From the NCBI GenBank assembly GCA_907165135.1, contig OU015566.1, positions 3,474,501-3,538,500 of the forward strand: a stretch of 64,000 nucleotides of DNA, in the 5' to 3' direction. The number at the start of each line of letters is the position of its first letter. The stretch's first letter is position 1. The translations under genes were made by a program, and so were the position numbers. The notes beneath the pieces are model-generated. The model did not search any database, had not been told where the DNA came from, and worked only from the letters and a program-made list of their open reading frames with translations. The DNA comes from Oikopleura dioica (taxonomy: Eukaryota; Chordata; Appendicularia; Copelata; Oikopleuridae). Positions 20,431 to 32,269 of this stretch are shown here, one piece after another.

Positions 20431-23400
20431 ATGAATCGTCTTTTGCATCCGAGGACATTGACTCGGATTCAGAAGCAAAAGGTCTCCTCCGGCGGCGGTG
20501 GCGGTGGGGGAGTCAAGTTGATTCTCGGCGTCGCTGCTGGAGCTGCTGGCGGAAATTGGGTCTACAAGAATTACGTCAAAGCTCCAGAATCTAATGGTAA
20601 TTAGACTTGATGCGGATTTGAGGCGGAAACGCGGCCAAATCAAATGTCTCCTTTAACCCTCTCCTTTCAGATCAGAGCTTCTCCAAGTACATGCCAAAAG
20701 CACCAGAACTACCTCGTAAGCAACACAAAGGAACCCAGGTTCAACATTTATCAAACCAATTCGCATGCCCTTTACTTCCTCATTTATCATTTATCGTGAT
20801 TCGTCGTCGATTGCTTTCAGTTTTTTCATCTTGAATTTTGTAGCGTTTCTAAAGAACTTGGCAAAAGTTGAGTCGCCAGAAACTTCCACCCAAGCGCCAG
20901 CTCCCGAAGTTCGGGAGGCGGCGCGGGAGGAGCTTTCGTCTCAACCAAAAGAGCCTGAACCCGAACCCGAAGTCGTTTTAGCCAAAGAAGAGGAAGCCCC
21001 GGCCGCTGAAGAAATAATTGAGTCAGTTGTTATCGAAGAGACGGCAGCTGCTAGCAGTGAAAAGGTTGAGGAGAAAGAAGACCAAGTTGCTGAAGAACGA
21101 GTCGAAGAAACTGTTTCTGCTATCGAAATTGAACCATTAGGTAAGAGCAATTTATTCGATGATCGAATTTCGATCAAAGAAAGGCTCATTTATCATCGCA
21201 CTCAGTTTTCCGGAATCTTTTTTTGGATAAAGCCATAAGAAAGCTCTTTCAGAACCCTGACTTTCATAAAATCTTTAGATAACGGACGTTATCGCCTTAT
21301 CTCTCTATTTTTTAGCCGACACAACACCAGAAAACACCGAAACCCTCCCCGAAGATGCGCCCCTCGCGGAAGAAATCACTGAAGCCGTCCCTGCTGAGCC
21401 AATTGAGCCGGAAAGCCCAACAGAAAGAATCCTCAAACTCGCCCAAAATGCCTCCCGATCAACAAAAACCGCTGTCGAAGCGCTCAACTCCTCCTCTTCT
21501 TCGATCGAAAACTACATCGCGACTAAAAGCGGCTCTTCTGTCCGATGCTGCGCCTGATACAATGGCTGCTTTCTGGCTTCAAGTCACTGAAGCTGGTAAA
21601 CGAATGTCTGCAGCTGAAGCCACCGTTGAATCAGTTATTGCTCAAGCTGAATCGAACTTGGCCGAGTTGAACAATTTCGCGAAAGAGAACCCCGACTGCG
21701 TGGAACTTGTCAAGGACGAAATTGAGTCACTGAACGAGGCATTCTCCAGCGCCACAAGCAAATTGGCGACTGTTTCTGAGACGATGGCTAACTTCCGTAA
21801 AGTGGAGGATGAAATCCAAGAGTCTGTTAATGAAAGAAGAGAGAAATTCAAGGAGCTTTTTGGCCAAGAACTCAACAACGACGGTGAGTTCAAATATCGA
21901 TGAACAATAAATTATTGTTCGGCTTGCATTTGAGAAGTTCGTTGAAAATTTACCCAATAAATTCAGAAAGCGTGGATAATCTGTGCAGTACATTCAACGA
22001 CAACGATCTCAAGGGCCTTATTTTCATCGCTCAGAAACGCCTTGAATCCGTCGCTCGAGAACTCAAAGAGTTAAAGGAAGTCCAAAAAGAAGAAATAGAG
22101 AAAGCGCTGGAAATGCAGCGAGATGAGCTCAGATCCCAAGCCGAAATCGAACTCCAAAGAACCATTGAGCTGCAGGAGCAAATGCTTAAAGAGTAAGTCA
22201 TGTTTTCCTGTACGGAAAGCCTGAGTAGGGGTTTGAAAACAGCTTAATGAAAAGCTTCTTTTTGACAGGTTTCTTGTAAGCTTCTTTTGGACCCTGTCTC
22301 TGGTTTAGTTCACAGTTTGTGGAACCTAGTAGACGTCAAATTGAAGGAACTTCAATTTTTCTCTTAGCAAACGGGTTGAAATTGCAGAAGAATTGAGAGA
22401 AGAGTTCGAAAACGACCTACGAAAGCAGCTTGCTCGCCAAACCGCTGCTCATTCCACACACATCAAAGAAGAACTCGATTCGCAGGCCGAAAAACTCAGA
22501 GTTGAAGCGAACGAAACAATCCAAAAACAACTCGAAGAAAGTGAAGTTCGCTTTTTGGAAGAACTTCTTACAGGTAAAAATGCGTGAAAATAACTGTCGG
22601 AGCCAGGTTTTGTAGAGAGAAACGCGAGCATCGAATCTTTGGAGAAAAAGCAGCAAGAATACGCGGCGACTTTAGGCCAGCTTTTAGGATATGCGAATGG
22701 CGTAGAAAGCGCCTTGAATGATCGACAAAAAATTGAATTGTAAGTAAGAATTATTTGGGAGTTATATTGGCTAGACTTCGGGAGATCTGGCCTTTGCAAC
22801 CGATAAGAGAACCTGAGTCGGGGTTCTGATGGAGATAAATGATTTATCTGAGTTGTTTTTGCTTTCAGGATCCTTGACTCAGGTTACGTGCGCAGTTGAG
22901 TTGCTGAGTATTTGCTTTTTCAATCTTATCATTAGTTATCTTCCAATATTTGATTATCTTTTCAGAACTGTATCAAATCTTCAATATCTCGTCCTCTCTG
23001 TGGAAGAAATGCAATCAGCTGTAATGGAACTACCTCTCAAAGTAAGCTCTTCCCCTCCTTTTCCTCTCATCCTCCTTTTCAAGCCGCTTTCCTGTGTCAG
23101 AAAACTTGTACAAGGCATCGAAGATCAAAGTGTCCACGCAATCATCGACTCAATTCCATCAGAAGCGCTCGATTCCGGCGTTCTATCTCCCAAAGCTCTT
23201 GAAAGCACCCTACCTAGGTACTGCTTATGCCCTTTTTAACAGAAAATGATTAGTTGTTTCAGATTACTCGAGGCCGCTAAATGCCAGCACATGATCGGAA
23301 AAGATGCTCATGGACTATTTGCGCGACTGAGAAGCTCTGTAACGAATAAATTCACAAACTGGTCGAAGCCAGCTGCGATTTCTGAGAGTGACTCGGACTT

Positions 23401-23660
23401 GACACTTGATAAGGTAAAAGCGGCTTTTTGTTTTCAATTTTAACTCTTATTTTTAGCTCTTATCCGCTGCGAGCCACTACAATCGCGAGGGCGACATCGA
23501 ATCCGTCACACGAGTCCTGAACCAGCTGACTGGCGAGCCGCGAAGAATCGTGGCCGACTGGCTCAAAGAAGCCCGTCTCTCCCTAGAAGTCATGCAAGCC
23601 CTAGAAGCACTTTCAGCAGTCGCCCAAAGTCAAATTATCTCTGCCCGTTCATTCTCCTGA
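20431..23660 (+). CDS. IMMT: mitofilin / MIC60, inner-membrane MICOS subunit
   Basis: A multi-exon gene. The N-terminus (MNRLLHPRTLTRIQKQKVSS) is a presequence, followed by a glycine run and the transmembrane segment VKLILGVAAGAAGGNWVY. Middle exons are Glu/Ala/Pro-rich, then long coiled coil (for example REEFENDLRKQLARQ and QLEESEVRFLEELL). The last exon has the mitofilin signature: LLSAASHYNREGDIESVTRV, LNQLTGEPRRIVADWLKEAR, then SLEVMQALEALSAVAQSQI. Mitofilin shapes crista junctions and contacts outer-membrane partners. It follows a putative mitochondrial gene in an apparent operon. AATAAA lies at 23786-23791. Some middle exon borders are uncertain because of low complexity. Confidence 0.88.
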
Positions 23661-23791
23661 AAGTTGAAAAATTCATCCTTCTTCAAACTATCTCCTTTCA
23701 AGCCATCTTTGGCCAGTTATTTATTATTTATTGACTTCGACATTCGTGAAGTTTTTCTGTTTTTCAAGTTCACAAATCCCACGTAAATAAA

Positions 23792-24191
23792 CTCACTATA
23801 AAACACGAAAAGTAACTGTTGAAAAACGTTTGTTAATTTGAACAGAAACAAAAATGAGCAGGGTGCGCTAAGTTTTTCTTTTCAGTTTTTCGGTAGGACG
23901 AGCTTGATAAGTTTTTTCGTCCGCGTTTTCGTCCGTTTTGCTGGTGATACGGCCTAATTCTTCGGGTGGATTCTAGAAAATTTGCCGAAGAATCACTGTC
24001 AATTTTATCATTAATCCTTCGGTTCAAGGCAATTCTCAATCAACCGAAGAATCAGTGTTAGTGAAAGCATCAATTCTTCGGTCTTGCCGAAGAATCACCC
24101 CATACCACGGTTTTGCTTCCGTCCGGGGACGATCTTTGGTCCTCGTCCGTCATTCGTCCGGGAAAATTAAAAATTTTGGACGAATCGAGCG
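23792..24191. other. intergenic stretch with repeated CCGAAGAATCA motif
   Basis: Between about 23950 and 24110 the sequence CCGAAGAATCA or its reverse occurs several times, giving small potential hairpins. No gene was seen; this probably includes the upstream region of the SANT-domain gene. Confidence 0.45.
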
Positions 24192-25254
24192 ATGAATGTC
24201 GAAGACAAAGGACGAAAAAGAGGAAGAAAAAGATGGAACTCGGTAAGTTTTTCTGATACTAGTTTTTCTTCTTCTTCTTATGACTCATAAGTTATGATTA
24301 AATATTATTTAGGCGGAAACTCGACGATTCATCGAGACGCTTAAGGTGTACAAAGACGAAGAAAACGTCTGGGCACTTTCTAGCGCGGCGTTAAATGACG
24401 GAACGACCAATCTTCAGGCGCGAAGCCGGTACAGAGTGTTACGATCAAAAAACGACCCGCTGCTTGGAAATTTTAGGTTGTCGCCCAAGAGGAAAGGCAG
24501 AAAACCAAGAAGCAAGAGCGTGCCGGCAAAGAGAAATGGCAGAAAAGAAGATGTCGAGAAAAAGGCCCCGAAAAAAGATGATGAAAAGGAGAAAGATCTC
24601 ATCAGATCGACGGAGACTGTTGAACAGAAGAAAGCGAAACCAACCCAAAAAGAAAAACGAGATCATCTTCACCGACTTCACGAGCTCAACAGGGTCGAGA
24701 AGCAGGTAATCACACCTGTGCGAAAGCCGAAGGACTTTCGCCCAGAACCAGAAGAAGGCACCGATGAAAACCTAGAGCCATTTTCGACACCTGCGAACCA
24801 AGGCCTTTCAAATCATGCCTTTCGGACGCCACAGATGAGCGCTTTCGCGACTCCTGCTCCAAGCACGTCAGCTAGCTCTCCTACAGGTTTGTCTTATTTT
24901 AAGAGCATTTTCTATGAACAAATTTAGGCTGCCGATTTCAAACACCAAGCGTCGTTGATTTTTCCATGGAGAAAAAGTACATCGAAACGCCTACCGCGAA
25001 GATGTCTAAGAAACAAGCAGCAGATCGAGTTCGAAATGCAGAATTCATCAGAAAAGAAATGGTAAGCTTTTTTACTAGATTTCGTGGGGATTAAGTTGAT
25101 AATTTAATTTCAGGAGAAAAAGAAGCTTGAAACAGACCTTTTTGACGTCTCGGGTAAAAAGCGCCGCGAACTTATGAAAGCGACAAAAGAGCTTCCTTCC
25201 ATCCAGCAACAAGCAAGCGCGGGCGAAGACGAGCTCGACGAATATTACGATTAA
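24192..25254 (+). CDS. SANT/Myb-like domain nuclear protein, basic linker
   Basis: Exon 1 encodes the basic MNVEDKGRKRGRKRWNS. Exon 2 continues AETRRFIETLKVYKDEENVW and, a little further on, LQARSRYRVLRSK, together resembling one SANT/Myb repeat with its spaced tryptophans. A long Lys/Arg/Glu-rich segment follows (RKGRKPRSKSVPAKRNGRK), then TP-rich stretches (FSTPANQG, FRTPQMSAFATPAP, FQTPSVVDFSMEK), and a C-terminal coiled-coil-like part ending in the acidic EDELDEYYD. The composition suggests a chromatin or kinetochore protein with CDK-type TP sites. A MIS18BP1/KNL2-like identity was considered because that family pairs a SANT domain with similar motifs, but this is a weak inference. The reading frame is supported by the GT-AG intron after WNS and by two later introns. 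Confidence 0.6.
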
Positions 25255-25661
25255 AAGTGACTCAAAGTTTGCCCAAAATGACCCTTTTCGCTGTCTTCTC
25301 AGGTCACGTGTGACGTCATTGTCTGGAGTTTTTTGGCCAAATCTAGATCACTAGAATCAGAATTTTCTGGGCTTTTTTAAGAGCCCAAAAGGGATAGGTC
25401 AATTTTTTTGCTGCAAAAAGTTTTTTAATTTCATTTGATGCTTCTTTTTTGCTTTTTACTGCCTATTTTAAGCTTTCTACCTGCCAGTGCTTCTGTATAT
25501 TGAATGAACTTCATTCAATGAAGTTTTGTTTTTTTTGAAAATAATGTTCTTGTTCCTCAAGTCTCAACTGAAGCCCGGAGTCTGAGCCCAGACTTAGGTC
25601 AAAACAACCAAAACACAAATGCTTACTCAATTGTTCAATTCTAGATTGAATAGAAAACGCC
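25255..25661. other. intergenic gap before UFD1
   Basis: AT-rich sequence with no gene found. It presumably holds the 3' end of the SANT gene and the start region of UFD1. Confidence 0.4.
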
Positions 25662-28600
25662 ATGTTTACGAGAAACTTCGACGACAGTGGAAATTTTTAC
25701 TACCAACGAGCTGGTGGAGCGCCGATGCCTCGAGGAATGCGGTCTACTTTTTCGCGCGAATTCGCCGCTTATTCTGTTATGATGATGCCTGGCAATGAAA
25801 GACCTGATGTGAACGCGGTGAGGCTCTATCAAGAGGACTTTTAATCGAGTTATTTCTAGGGAGGAAAGATCATTATGCCGCCTTCGTCGTTGGAGACGCT
25901 CTCTAGGTTGAATATTTCGTATCCGATGCTCTTCAAACTTGAGGTAAGAATAAAAGCAAGGGGACTGGAGGGGGTTAGACATGAAAATTAAAGAGCACTG
26001 CTCTTACAGCAGGATTAAGTTTTTTACTTGAACTACAAGCCAAGGTGGACTTTCAATTTAATCTGCCAGATTTACTATTGGATTTCCGGGAAAAGTTTCC
26101 ATTAGACCCCCAGGTATCATACCTTTTAGAATCGTCTTGAGCTGCTCTTTTGTTTTATGGAAGCCGATTTTTGAATTTCGGACATTTTATCGGTTTTTGT
26201 CGGTTTTAAGTCAAATTATCGGCATTTTTACGTTTTCACAATCAATATCAATAGAGAATGATAAATATTTGTTGAGAGAGTCATTTCACCGGTATTTGTC
26301 GGTTTTGACGCCGGTTTTAAGCAAAATTATCGGTTTTTCTCAGTAAATGGATCATTTTGGAAAAATTAACAATCTAACCTTGATCGGGCGCTGCGACAAG
26401 CGTTTTTGAAGGGAAGTACGCTTACGCGGCGGCGGAGTTGGACCCATTTTCGGTCCCGAAAAGTAATACTTACATCTAAATTTATAAATTCTTAAATTTG
26501 TTAGGAGCTGTTCATATTTATTTGGCAGGGTTGGATATTTTGAACTGTTAATTTTACAAAATAAAACGATGTCTTCGTTTTACGAAGATTTGAGGTAATT
26601 TTATCAATAAATAGGTAATAACTTGAACATAATATAACTTATTGAAGGTCGTGAAGGATCCAGTGAAGCGAGGAAGGCATATTACAGGTTGGGCAGGGTT
26701 TTTTCTTCTCGTTTCGTCAAAATTCTTGGACAGTGATCGGTAGTCGGCCTTTTTTGAAAAGAAGCTTTCGCTCTTCCCATTGATTGTTCTCGTCTTTGAT
26801 GAGCTTCACCAGATGATAGGATCTCGATCCAGAGATTTTTTCTGATTGTTTATCAAAGTTCGGGTCAACAACGTATTCGGAAACGTATCGTCCAACTAAA
26901 GTGTAGCCGAGACTGTCTTCTTTTTTGTGTTCCAGGGTTCCAAAATGATCTTTTCTTTCATTTTGAAGAAAATTTACGAGCTGTGATGCAGAATCAACAA
27001 CTCCAATGTTCTCCAATCGCTCTCCATCGAATCCACAGCCACCAAGATGATTGTATTGTCGGACAATATCTTGTTTGACGCATCCGTGGGAGGAGTCGAT
27101 CTCCCCTATGAAATTTTTAAAGGCTATTTATATATTTTTCAACCTTTTCCGTGCCCGGACACTGTTTTGAACCATACAATAGAGTCGTAATCGTGGGCAG
27201 GGAGGTTATTCATGAACCGTGGGAGGCAATGGAACATCTCTTTCGACCAGAATTGAGATTCTAGAATTGTGTTAACCGATATCGCTCCATATTCACAAAC
27301 CGGCTCCGTCCGATTGGACCCACAAGCATTTCTTCGGACCGACAGTTGCTCGGGCAGTTTCAAGAGCGCATTTGATCCCAGCAAGGCTGAATTGGACATC
27401 TTTTGCGACGCGTATTTCGCTGAGAAGATGGTTGTACACCTTTTTGGGGTTGTTGTTGTCGTCAACGCCATAGCTGATGACCGAAAGCATCGGATACGCG
27501 TCCCTCTTAAAGTGCATATTGGATGTTTCGACCATCTCGCGACAGGAGACTCCCATGGCTTAAGAAATATCAGAGAAAGTCCTCGTCATCTCTCAAAAAC
27601 ATCAGATATTCTGAAGTCAGAACTGTTCCAGAGGATCTGGAGGCTCTAGAATATCTTGTCGGAAGATTCTGAAGGCTAGTCAGAACTATTCCAGAAGATC
27701 CGGAGGCTCTAAAATGTCTTATCGGAAGATTCTGAAGGCTAGTCAGGACTATTCAAGAGGATCTGGAGGCTCTAGAATTTCTTATAGGAAGATTCTGAAG
27801 GCTAGTCAGGACTATTCCAGAGGATCTGGAGGCTCTAGAATGTCTTATAGGAAGATTCTGAAGGCTAGTCAGAACTATTCCAGAGGAGCTAGAGGCTCTA
27901 GAATGTCTTATCGGAAGATTCTGAAGGCTAGTCAGAACTATTCCAGAGGATTTGATAGTAATTATATTCCTATAAGACATTTGAGAGCCTCCAGATCCTC
28001 TGGAATAGTTCTGACTAGCCTTCAGAATCTTCCTATAAGACATTCTAGAGCCTCCAGCTCCTCTGGAATAGTTCTGACTAGCCTTCAGAATCTTCCTATA
28101 AGATATTCTAGAGCCTCCAGATCCTCTGGAATAGTTCTGACTAGCCTTCAGAATCTTCCTGTAAGACATTTGAGAGCCTCCAGATCCTCTGGAATAGTTC
28201 TGACTAGCCTTCAGAGTCTTCCTATAAGACATTCTAGAGTCTCAAGATTATCTGGAACATCCTTAAGAATCTTCCTGTAAGAATTTCTAGTGCCTACAGA
28301 TCTTCTAGAATAGTTCTGACCATCCTTCAGAATCTCCCTTTATTATTTACCATAGTCAGTGACGAGAAGCAGGGAATCTTTGTCAAAGGTGCAGTTGCCC
28401 AGGTGTTGCTTGCGGAAGTCCTTGGATTCTCTTGAAAGCTCGTAGTGATTGATTGTCTTCCGTTGAGCTCCTGTAGCGACAGCCCCGTTGAAGATAGTCA
28501 CAGACGACGCTGATGAACTCATCACGGGTCGCCAGTTGCATCACCAATTGTTCTCTCTTATATGGATTCTGGTTAGCATCTGTGCGCTCGATTTCAACAA

Positions 28601-30980
28601 GTTGTGCGTAGGTCACTTCTGTTTCAGGATCGATGCCGTGGAAATGATCTTCGAGTCTTGCTTTGACATGCTCGTATCCGGCTTCAGTATCCTGACAATA
28701 CTCGCAAGAATTTTCGATGCACTTCAACCGGTGGCCCGAGTTTACACATATAGACATTTCAGCAAGATCGAAGTCAGTAATGGGCTCTGTAGCCGAGAAT
28801 CTGTTGATCGCAGAAGTATAAAGCTCCATTTGAAGGTGCACTGGGCAATAGCAGTTGAGAATTGCGTTGTCATCGGCGAGGCGAAGCCATTTCGTGAAGT
28901 TTTCCTTATAGATCCGACGATAAGTGCTGATACTGGGAGGATCCGGCACTTCCTCGTTGATTTCTCGCATTTCTAGAGTTTGTTGTTTCTTTTCATCGTC
29001 ATATTTGAGAAGTAAAACCCAAAATGGCTTTTTAAGCAATCGTTTTCTTTTCATTTCTCCAGCTACTATCGCTTCGTTTCTACATCGAGTATCCAAAACC
29101 GAATTTTCTTCGAAAAAGCGGATCAAATCATCGCGAATTTCCTCATTTTTTGTCAGGGATCTGTTCTTTTTTGTTCTTGATAACCCGTCCAGTCTTTCTC
29201 CAACGTTTCGCTTTGGGTGTTTATTGAAATGATGTCCGACTTCAGAGTAGCGCATCTCTTCCAGTTTGATTTCGCGAAGGTCAACTTCATCAAAATATGC
29301 GGGAAGGTGATCTTTGATACCGCAAAATATCGCTATATTAATTTAATGTATAATAAATTTTGGTTCAAAAGTACCTTGCAGTGCACGAGTAACAATACGG
29401 GCGTTTTCGTCAGGTAAGTTGCGTAAATCTTGCTCAAAAACCGCGTTGAATGACTTTTCGGCGTTCTGTATCATCACCGGAAGCAGCTCCTCCACTTCTA
29501 CTCTTTGCTAATTGGAGGTTAATTTATAATAAATATGAATTTGCTTGTCAAAACAATCCAAAAACTGAAAAAACCGAAGAAAAAGAGAAAGATCTCGCTC
29601 AACTTTGAAAAAACCGACGAAATGCCGATAATCCCATCCCTAGAATGTTCACGGATCGCGTTTCCAACATCTTCTTCTTGTTTCACTACAAATTCTCGCT
29701 CTCTCTCTCCATTTTCCATTTTATTTTCTCTCTTTCATCGTCTTTTTCTCTTTTTCGAAGTCGTTTATAAAGCTTCTCCTCTTATTGGCAGGAAAAACTC
29801 ATATTCAGCCTTATCGAATAGTGAGTCATCAAAATATTTTTGATTGAAATTGCTAGCCAAAGAAAGAGAATTGAAATTCTCTTCGAAAAATAAGAGAAAA
29901 CCGACAATTTGAACTTCAAACCGATAAAAAACCGATAAAAAGTCCGAAATTCAACAATCGGCTTCCATAAAACAAAAGAGCAGCTCAAGACGATTCTAAA
30001 AAGGTATGATACTTGGGGGGTCTAATGGAAACTTTTCCCGGAAATCCAATAGTAAATCTGGCAGATTAAATTGAAAGTCCACCCAAGCTTTCAGAACCGA
30101 GGAAAAGAGCGACAAACACACGCTGGAGTTCTTGAATTCATCGCCGAAGAGGGAAAAGTCTATCTCCCTGGTTGGATGATGCGCAATCTTCTTCTGAACG
30201 AAGGCGACAGAATCGGTAAGATCACCACTCAAAGACCCTTCTCATCTTTTTGTAGCGATCACCTACGCTTCTCTTCCTGTAGCGTCGTACTCGAAGTTCA
30301 AGCCTCAATCTTGCGATTTTCTGGAAATTTCAAACCCAAAAGCAGTTCTGGAAAAGCACCTTCGTAGTTTTGCGTGTCTATCAAAAGGAGACATCATTTC
30401 AATAGGTACATGGCCTCATAAAGTAAGTGGAATGTATAAACGCCTTTTAGACTACATCGGACGGGAGTTTGAAGTCCAAATCGTCGAAACAAAGCCTGAA
30501 GATGCGGTTAACATCATCGAGTGCGACATGAACGTCGATTTTGAAGCGCCCGTTGGATACAAAGGTTCGTTTCCTTCCCTCTTCCCTTCAATAAGAGCAT
30601 ATTTCTAGAGCCAGAGCGAGTCCAGCCGCCAGAAGAAACCCCTGGATCGTTTGGAACGCCGGATATTCAAAAGAAACTAGTCGATTATTACGAAAAGCAA
30701 ACGAACTTTCACTCGTTCCAGGGCAAAGGAGGCCGAATCGATGGCAAGAAAAAGGGAACAAAAGGCGTCAAGGTGAGTTCGTTAATGATCTCGGCGGTTT
30801 ATTGATAATTTGCGCTAGAAAACGATCGATTTGGACAAAATCTACAAACGGGGCGTACCAAATTACGATTGGGATGGGCGAACTCTTCACTACATTCATG
30901 CCAAACCAGCGAAAAAGGCGGAAGAAGAAGCTGGCCCGAGTTTTAGCGCGTTTTCTGGGTCCGGACAAGCTCTGAGGTAG
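25662..30980 (+). CDS. UFD1: UFD1, ubiquitin recognition subunit of the p97/VCP-NPL4-UFD1 complex
   Basis: Exons 1-2 (25662-25943) encode [20 protein letters not shown], then [20 protein letters not shown] and YPMLFKLE. Exon 3 onward (from 30099) encodes [68 protein letters not shown] and APVGYKEPE. A C-terminal p97/NPL4-binding part ends [12 protein letters not shown]. The double-psi barrel and overall order match UFD1 throughout. It helps extract ubiquitinated substrates, as in ERAD. A 4-kb transposon lies in intron 2, yet the flanking exons stay in frame. A possible 42-nt GT-AG intron at the annotated stop would extend the protein to about 31202; AATAAA lies at 31191-31196. UFD1 homologues end soon after SGxGQ, so the shorter form was chosen. 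Confidence 0.9.
26717..29719 (-). CDS. transposase-like protein of the UFD1-intron transposon
   Basis: Several exons on the minus strand. A possible first exon starts [20 protein letters not shown]. Next comes [20 protein letters not shown], running on into a long exon (28383-29255) with a cysteine cluster ([13 protein letters not shown]). Towards the 3' end are LLLVTDYG, then [28 protein letters not shown] and, across an intron of about 38 nt, [18 protein letters not shown]. The D of TDYG, SDGAG and GHGKG-xxD look like pieces of a DDE catalytic core seen in uncharacterised invertebrate transposases. The reading frame shifts near 28500 with no clear intron, so this copy may be disabled. An intron of about 790 nt holds a minisatellite. 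The family assignment is inference. Confidence 0.65.
27590..28330. repeat. palindromic minisatellite, unit about 62 bp
   Basis: Direct copies of a unit containing GGAAGATTCTGAAGGCTAGT run from about 27600 to 27950. Copies in the opposite orientation follow to about 28330, forming one large inverted repeat. The array falls in the transposase intron between TDYG and AMGVSCRE. Long open frames across it on both strands are by-products of a repeat unit without stops. Confidence 0.85.
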
Positions 30981-31288
30981 CAAAATTTTTCTCGGTTTAA
31001 AAATATCATTCTCTTCAGAACGAAAAATCAAAGCGAAATACAGCCTCATGAAATTTTTGCAGCACAAATTGACTTGTATGAAATCAGAAAAACTTCAATT
31101 CAAAACTATTTAAAAAAATTCTCTGTCACTCTTCTTAAGCCTAAAAGGACAACTGCACTGGACATCGATCTTTTTATTTTGCGGATATTCAATAAACAAT
31201 GATAAATCAGAAACTCTAAAATTTCAATAGTTTTTATTTACAATTGATTACAGTATAAATGTACAAGCGACAAGTAGCAGGAGTATTT

Positions 31289-32269
31289 TCACTGAAGCCT
31301 GACAACAGGAGCTTTTGGCAAATAATAATCGCAGTTTTCAATCCCGACTTTGTCCATTTCGCTCTCCACTGAAATCGAGCTGCTGTAGCCAGAAGTAGTT
31401 TTGTCCACAAAATGGGAATCGTAGGGGAGCGCTTTTACGTGATAAAGGTCTGTGGCTGAGTTAAAATGTCCCCAAGCAGAAGTCATTTTCTTCGAAACCG
31501 GGGCGTACTGGACTTCTGTGCGGCTATTTCTAGAGCTGGAGGACCTGGAGGATGAAGAGGTAGCATCGCCCGCTTGAAGACGAGGAAGATGATCGTAAAG
31601 ATGAGCGTTTTTTCGAGCCTGGATGATGAGAAAGTCGTCCTTGGAAGTGAAGGAAATGCAGATAAAGGCGACGATGTTGATGCCCAAAATGCAGAAAACC
31701 TCGATCAGGAGCATGGAAAAAAGCGCCGTCCCCCCGAGAGACGAGAACCAGGACGATTTTAGGAGAGTAAGCAGGCCGTAACCATCGGTAAGAGTGCCAA
31801 AGAGGGAGATGAGGAAAGTGAGGATGAAGAGAAAGACGACATTGTTGGTGGCAAAACGCTCTCCGCGGAAGCAGAATTGATCGAAATTGTTCTGAAAAAA
31901 ATGAGTTATTGAGGAAAGTTGCCGCTATTTTATGTTTATTTATAAGAAATGCTTTTTTCTTACCTGAATTCTCGCTGAAATATAGCTAAAAGTAACACAA
32001 GCCGTGCACAGAGCCATTCCACCACACCAAAGCCCTTGCCCCAAAATCGACAAGGGCAGTTTTGTTTCTTCCTCTCCCCTAACTGCTTCCAAGTTCCAGA
32101 GGCGTCCGAAGGTCTCGATTCTCGAAAAAAGGATGATGAAGACGAAGCAATGGGAGATGCAAGCTCCGATGCCAAAAATAGAGAGGAGGATTGTCAGGAG
32201 TCTGAGGGATTTGTTTGAAAGAAGATTCACCATCTTTGGCTTTTTTCTCTTTTTATTTTCAAATTTCAA
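31289..32269 (-). CDS. four-helix membrane protein, unknown function
   Basis: Three exons. Exon 1 starts near MVNLLSNKSLRLLTILLSIF (32232), with an alternative ATG at 32269, and carries helices 1 and 2 (LLTILLSIFGIGACISHCFV; LWCGGMALCTACVTFSYIS). Exon 2 has helix 3 (NVVFLFILTFLISLFGTL) and leads into helix 4 (EVFCILGINIVAFICISF). The cytoplasmic tail is long and Ser-rich (SSSSRSSSSRNSRTEVQYAP) and ends YLPKAPVVRLQ, a possible short binding motif. Topology resembles claudin/MARVEL/tetraspan-type proteins, but no signature (for example the claudin W-x-LW-C-C) was found. A reverse AATAAA lies near 31230. Likely plasma-membrane. Confidence 0.65.

Larger units (their letters stand above)
26045..30082. 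mobile_element. 4-kb DNA transposon in a UFD1 intron
   Basis: Near-perfect terminal inverted repeats of about 150 bp start GTGGACTTTCAATTTAATC and end with its complement. They are flanked by the direct repeat CCAAG (26040-26044 and 30083-30087). Inside, on the minus strand, is a spliced transposase-like gene. The element sits wholly within the UFD1 intron. The superfamily was not assigned; a 5-bp target duplication and the GHGKG-containing transposase are the clues. Confidence 0.85.

Noticed and set aside
27714-28280. 188-codon open frame on the plus strand and a 159-codon one on the minus strand
   Set aside because: They consist only of translated copies of the 62-bp minisatellite unit, which lacks stops; not a protein gene.
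28488-28976. 162-codon plus-strand open frame
   Set aside because: It is the antisense shadow of the transposase exon, which has the better motif content.
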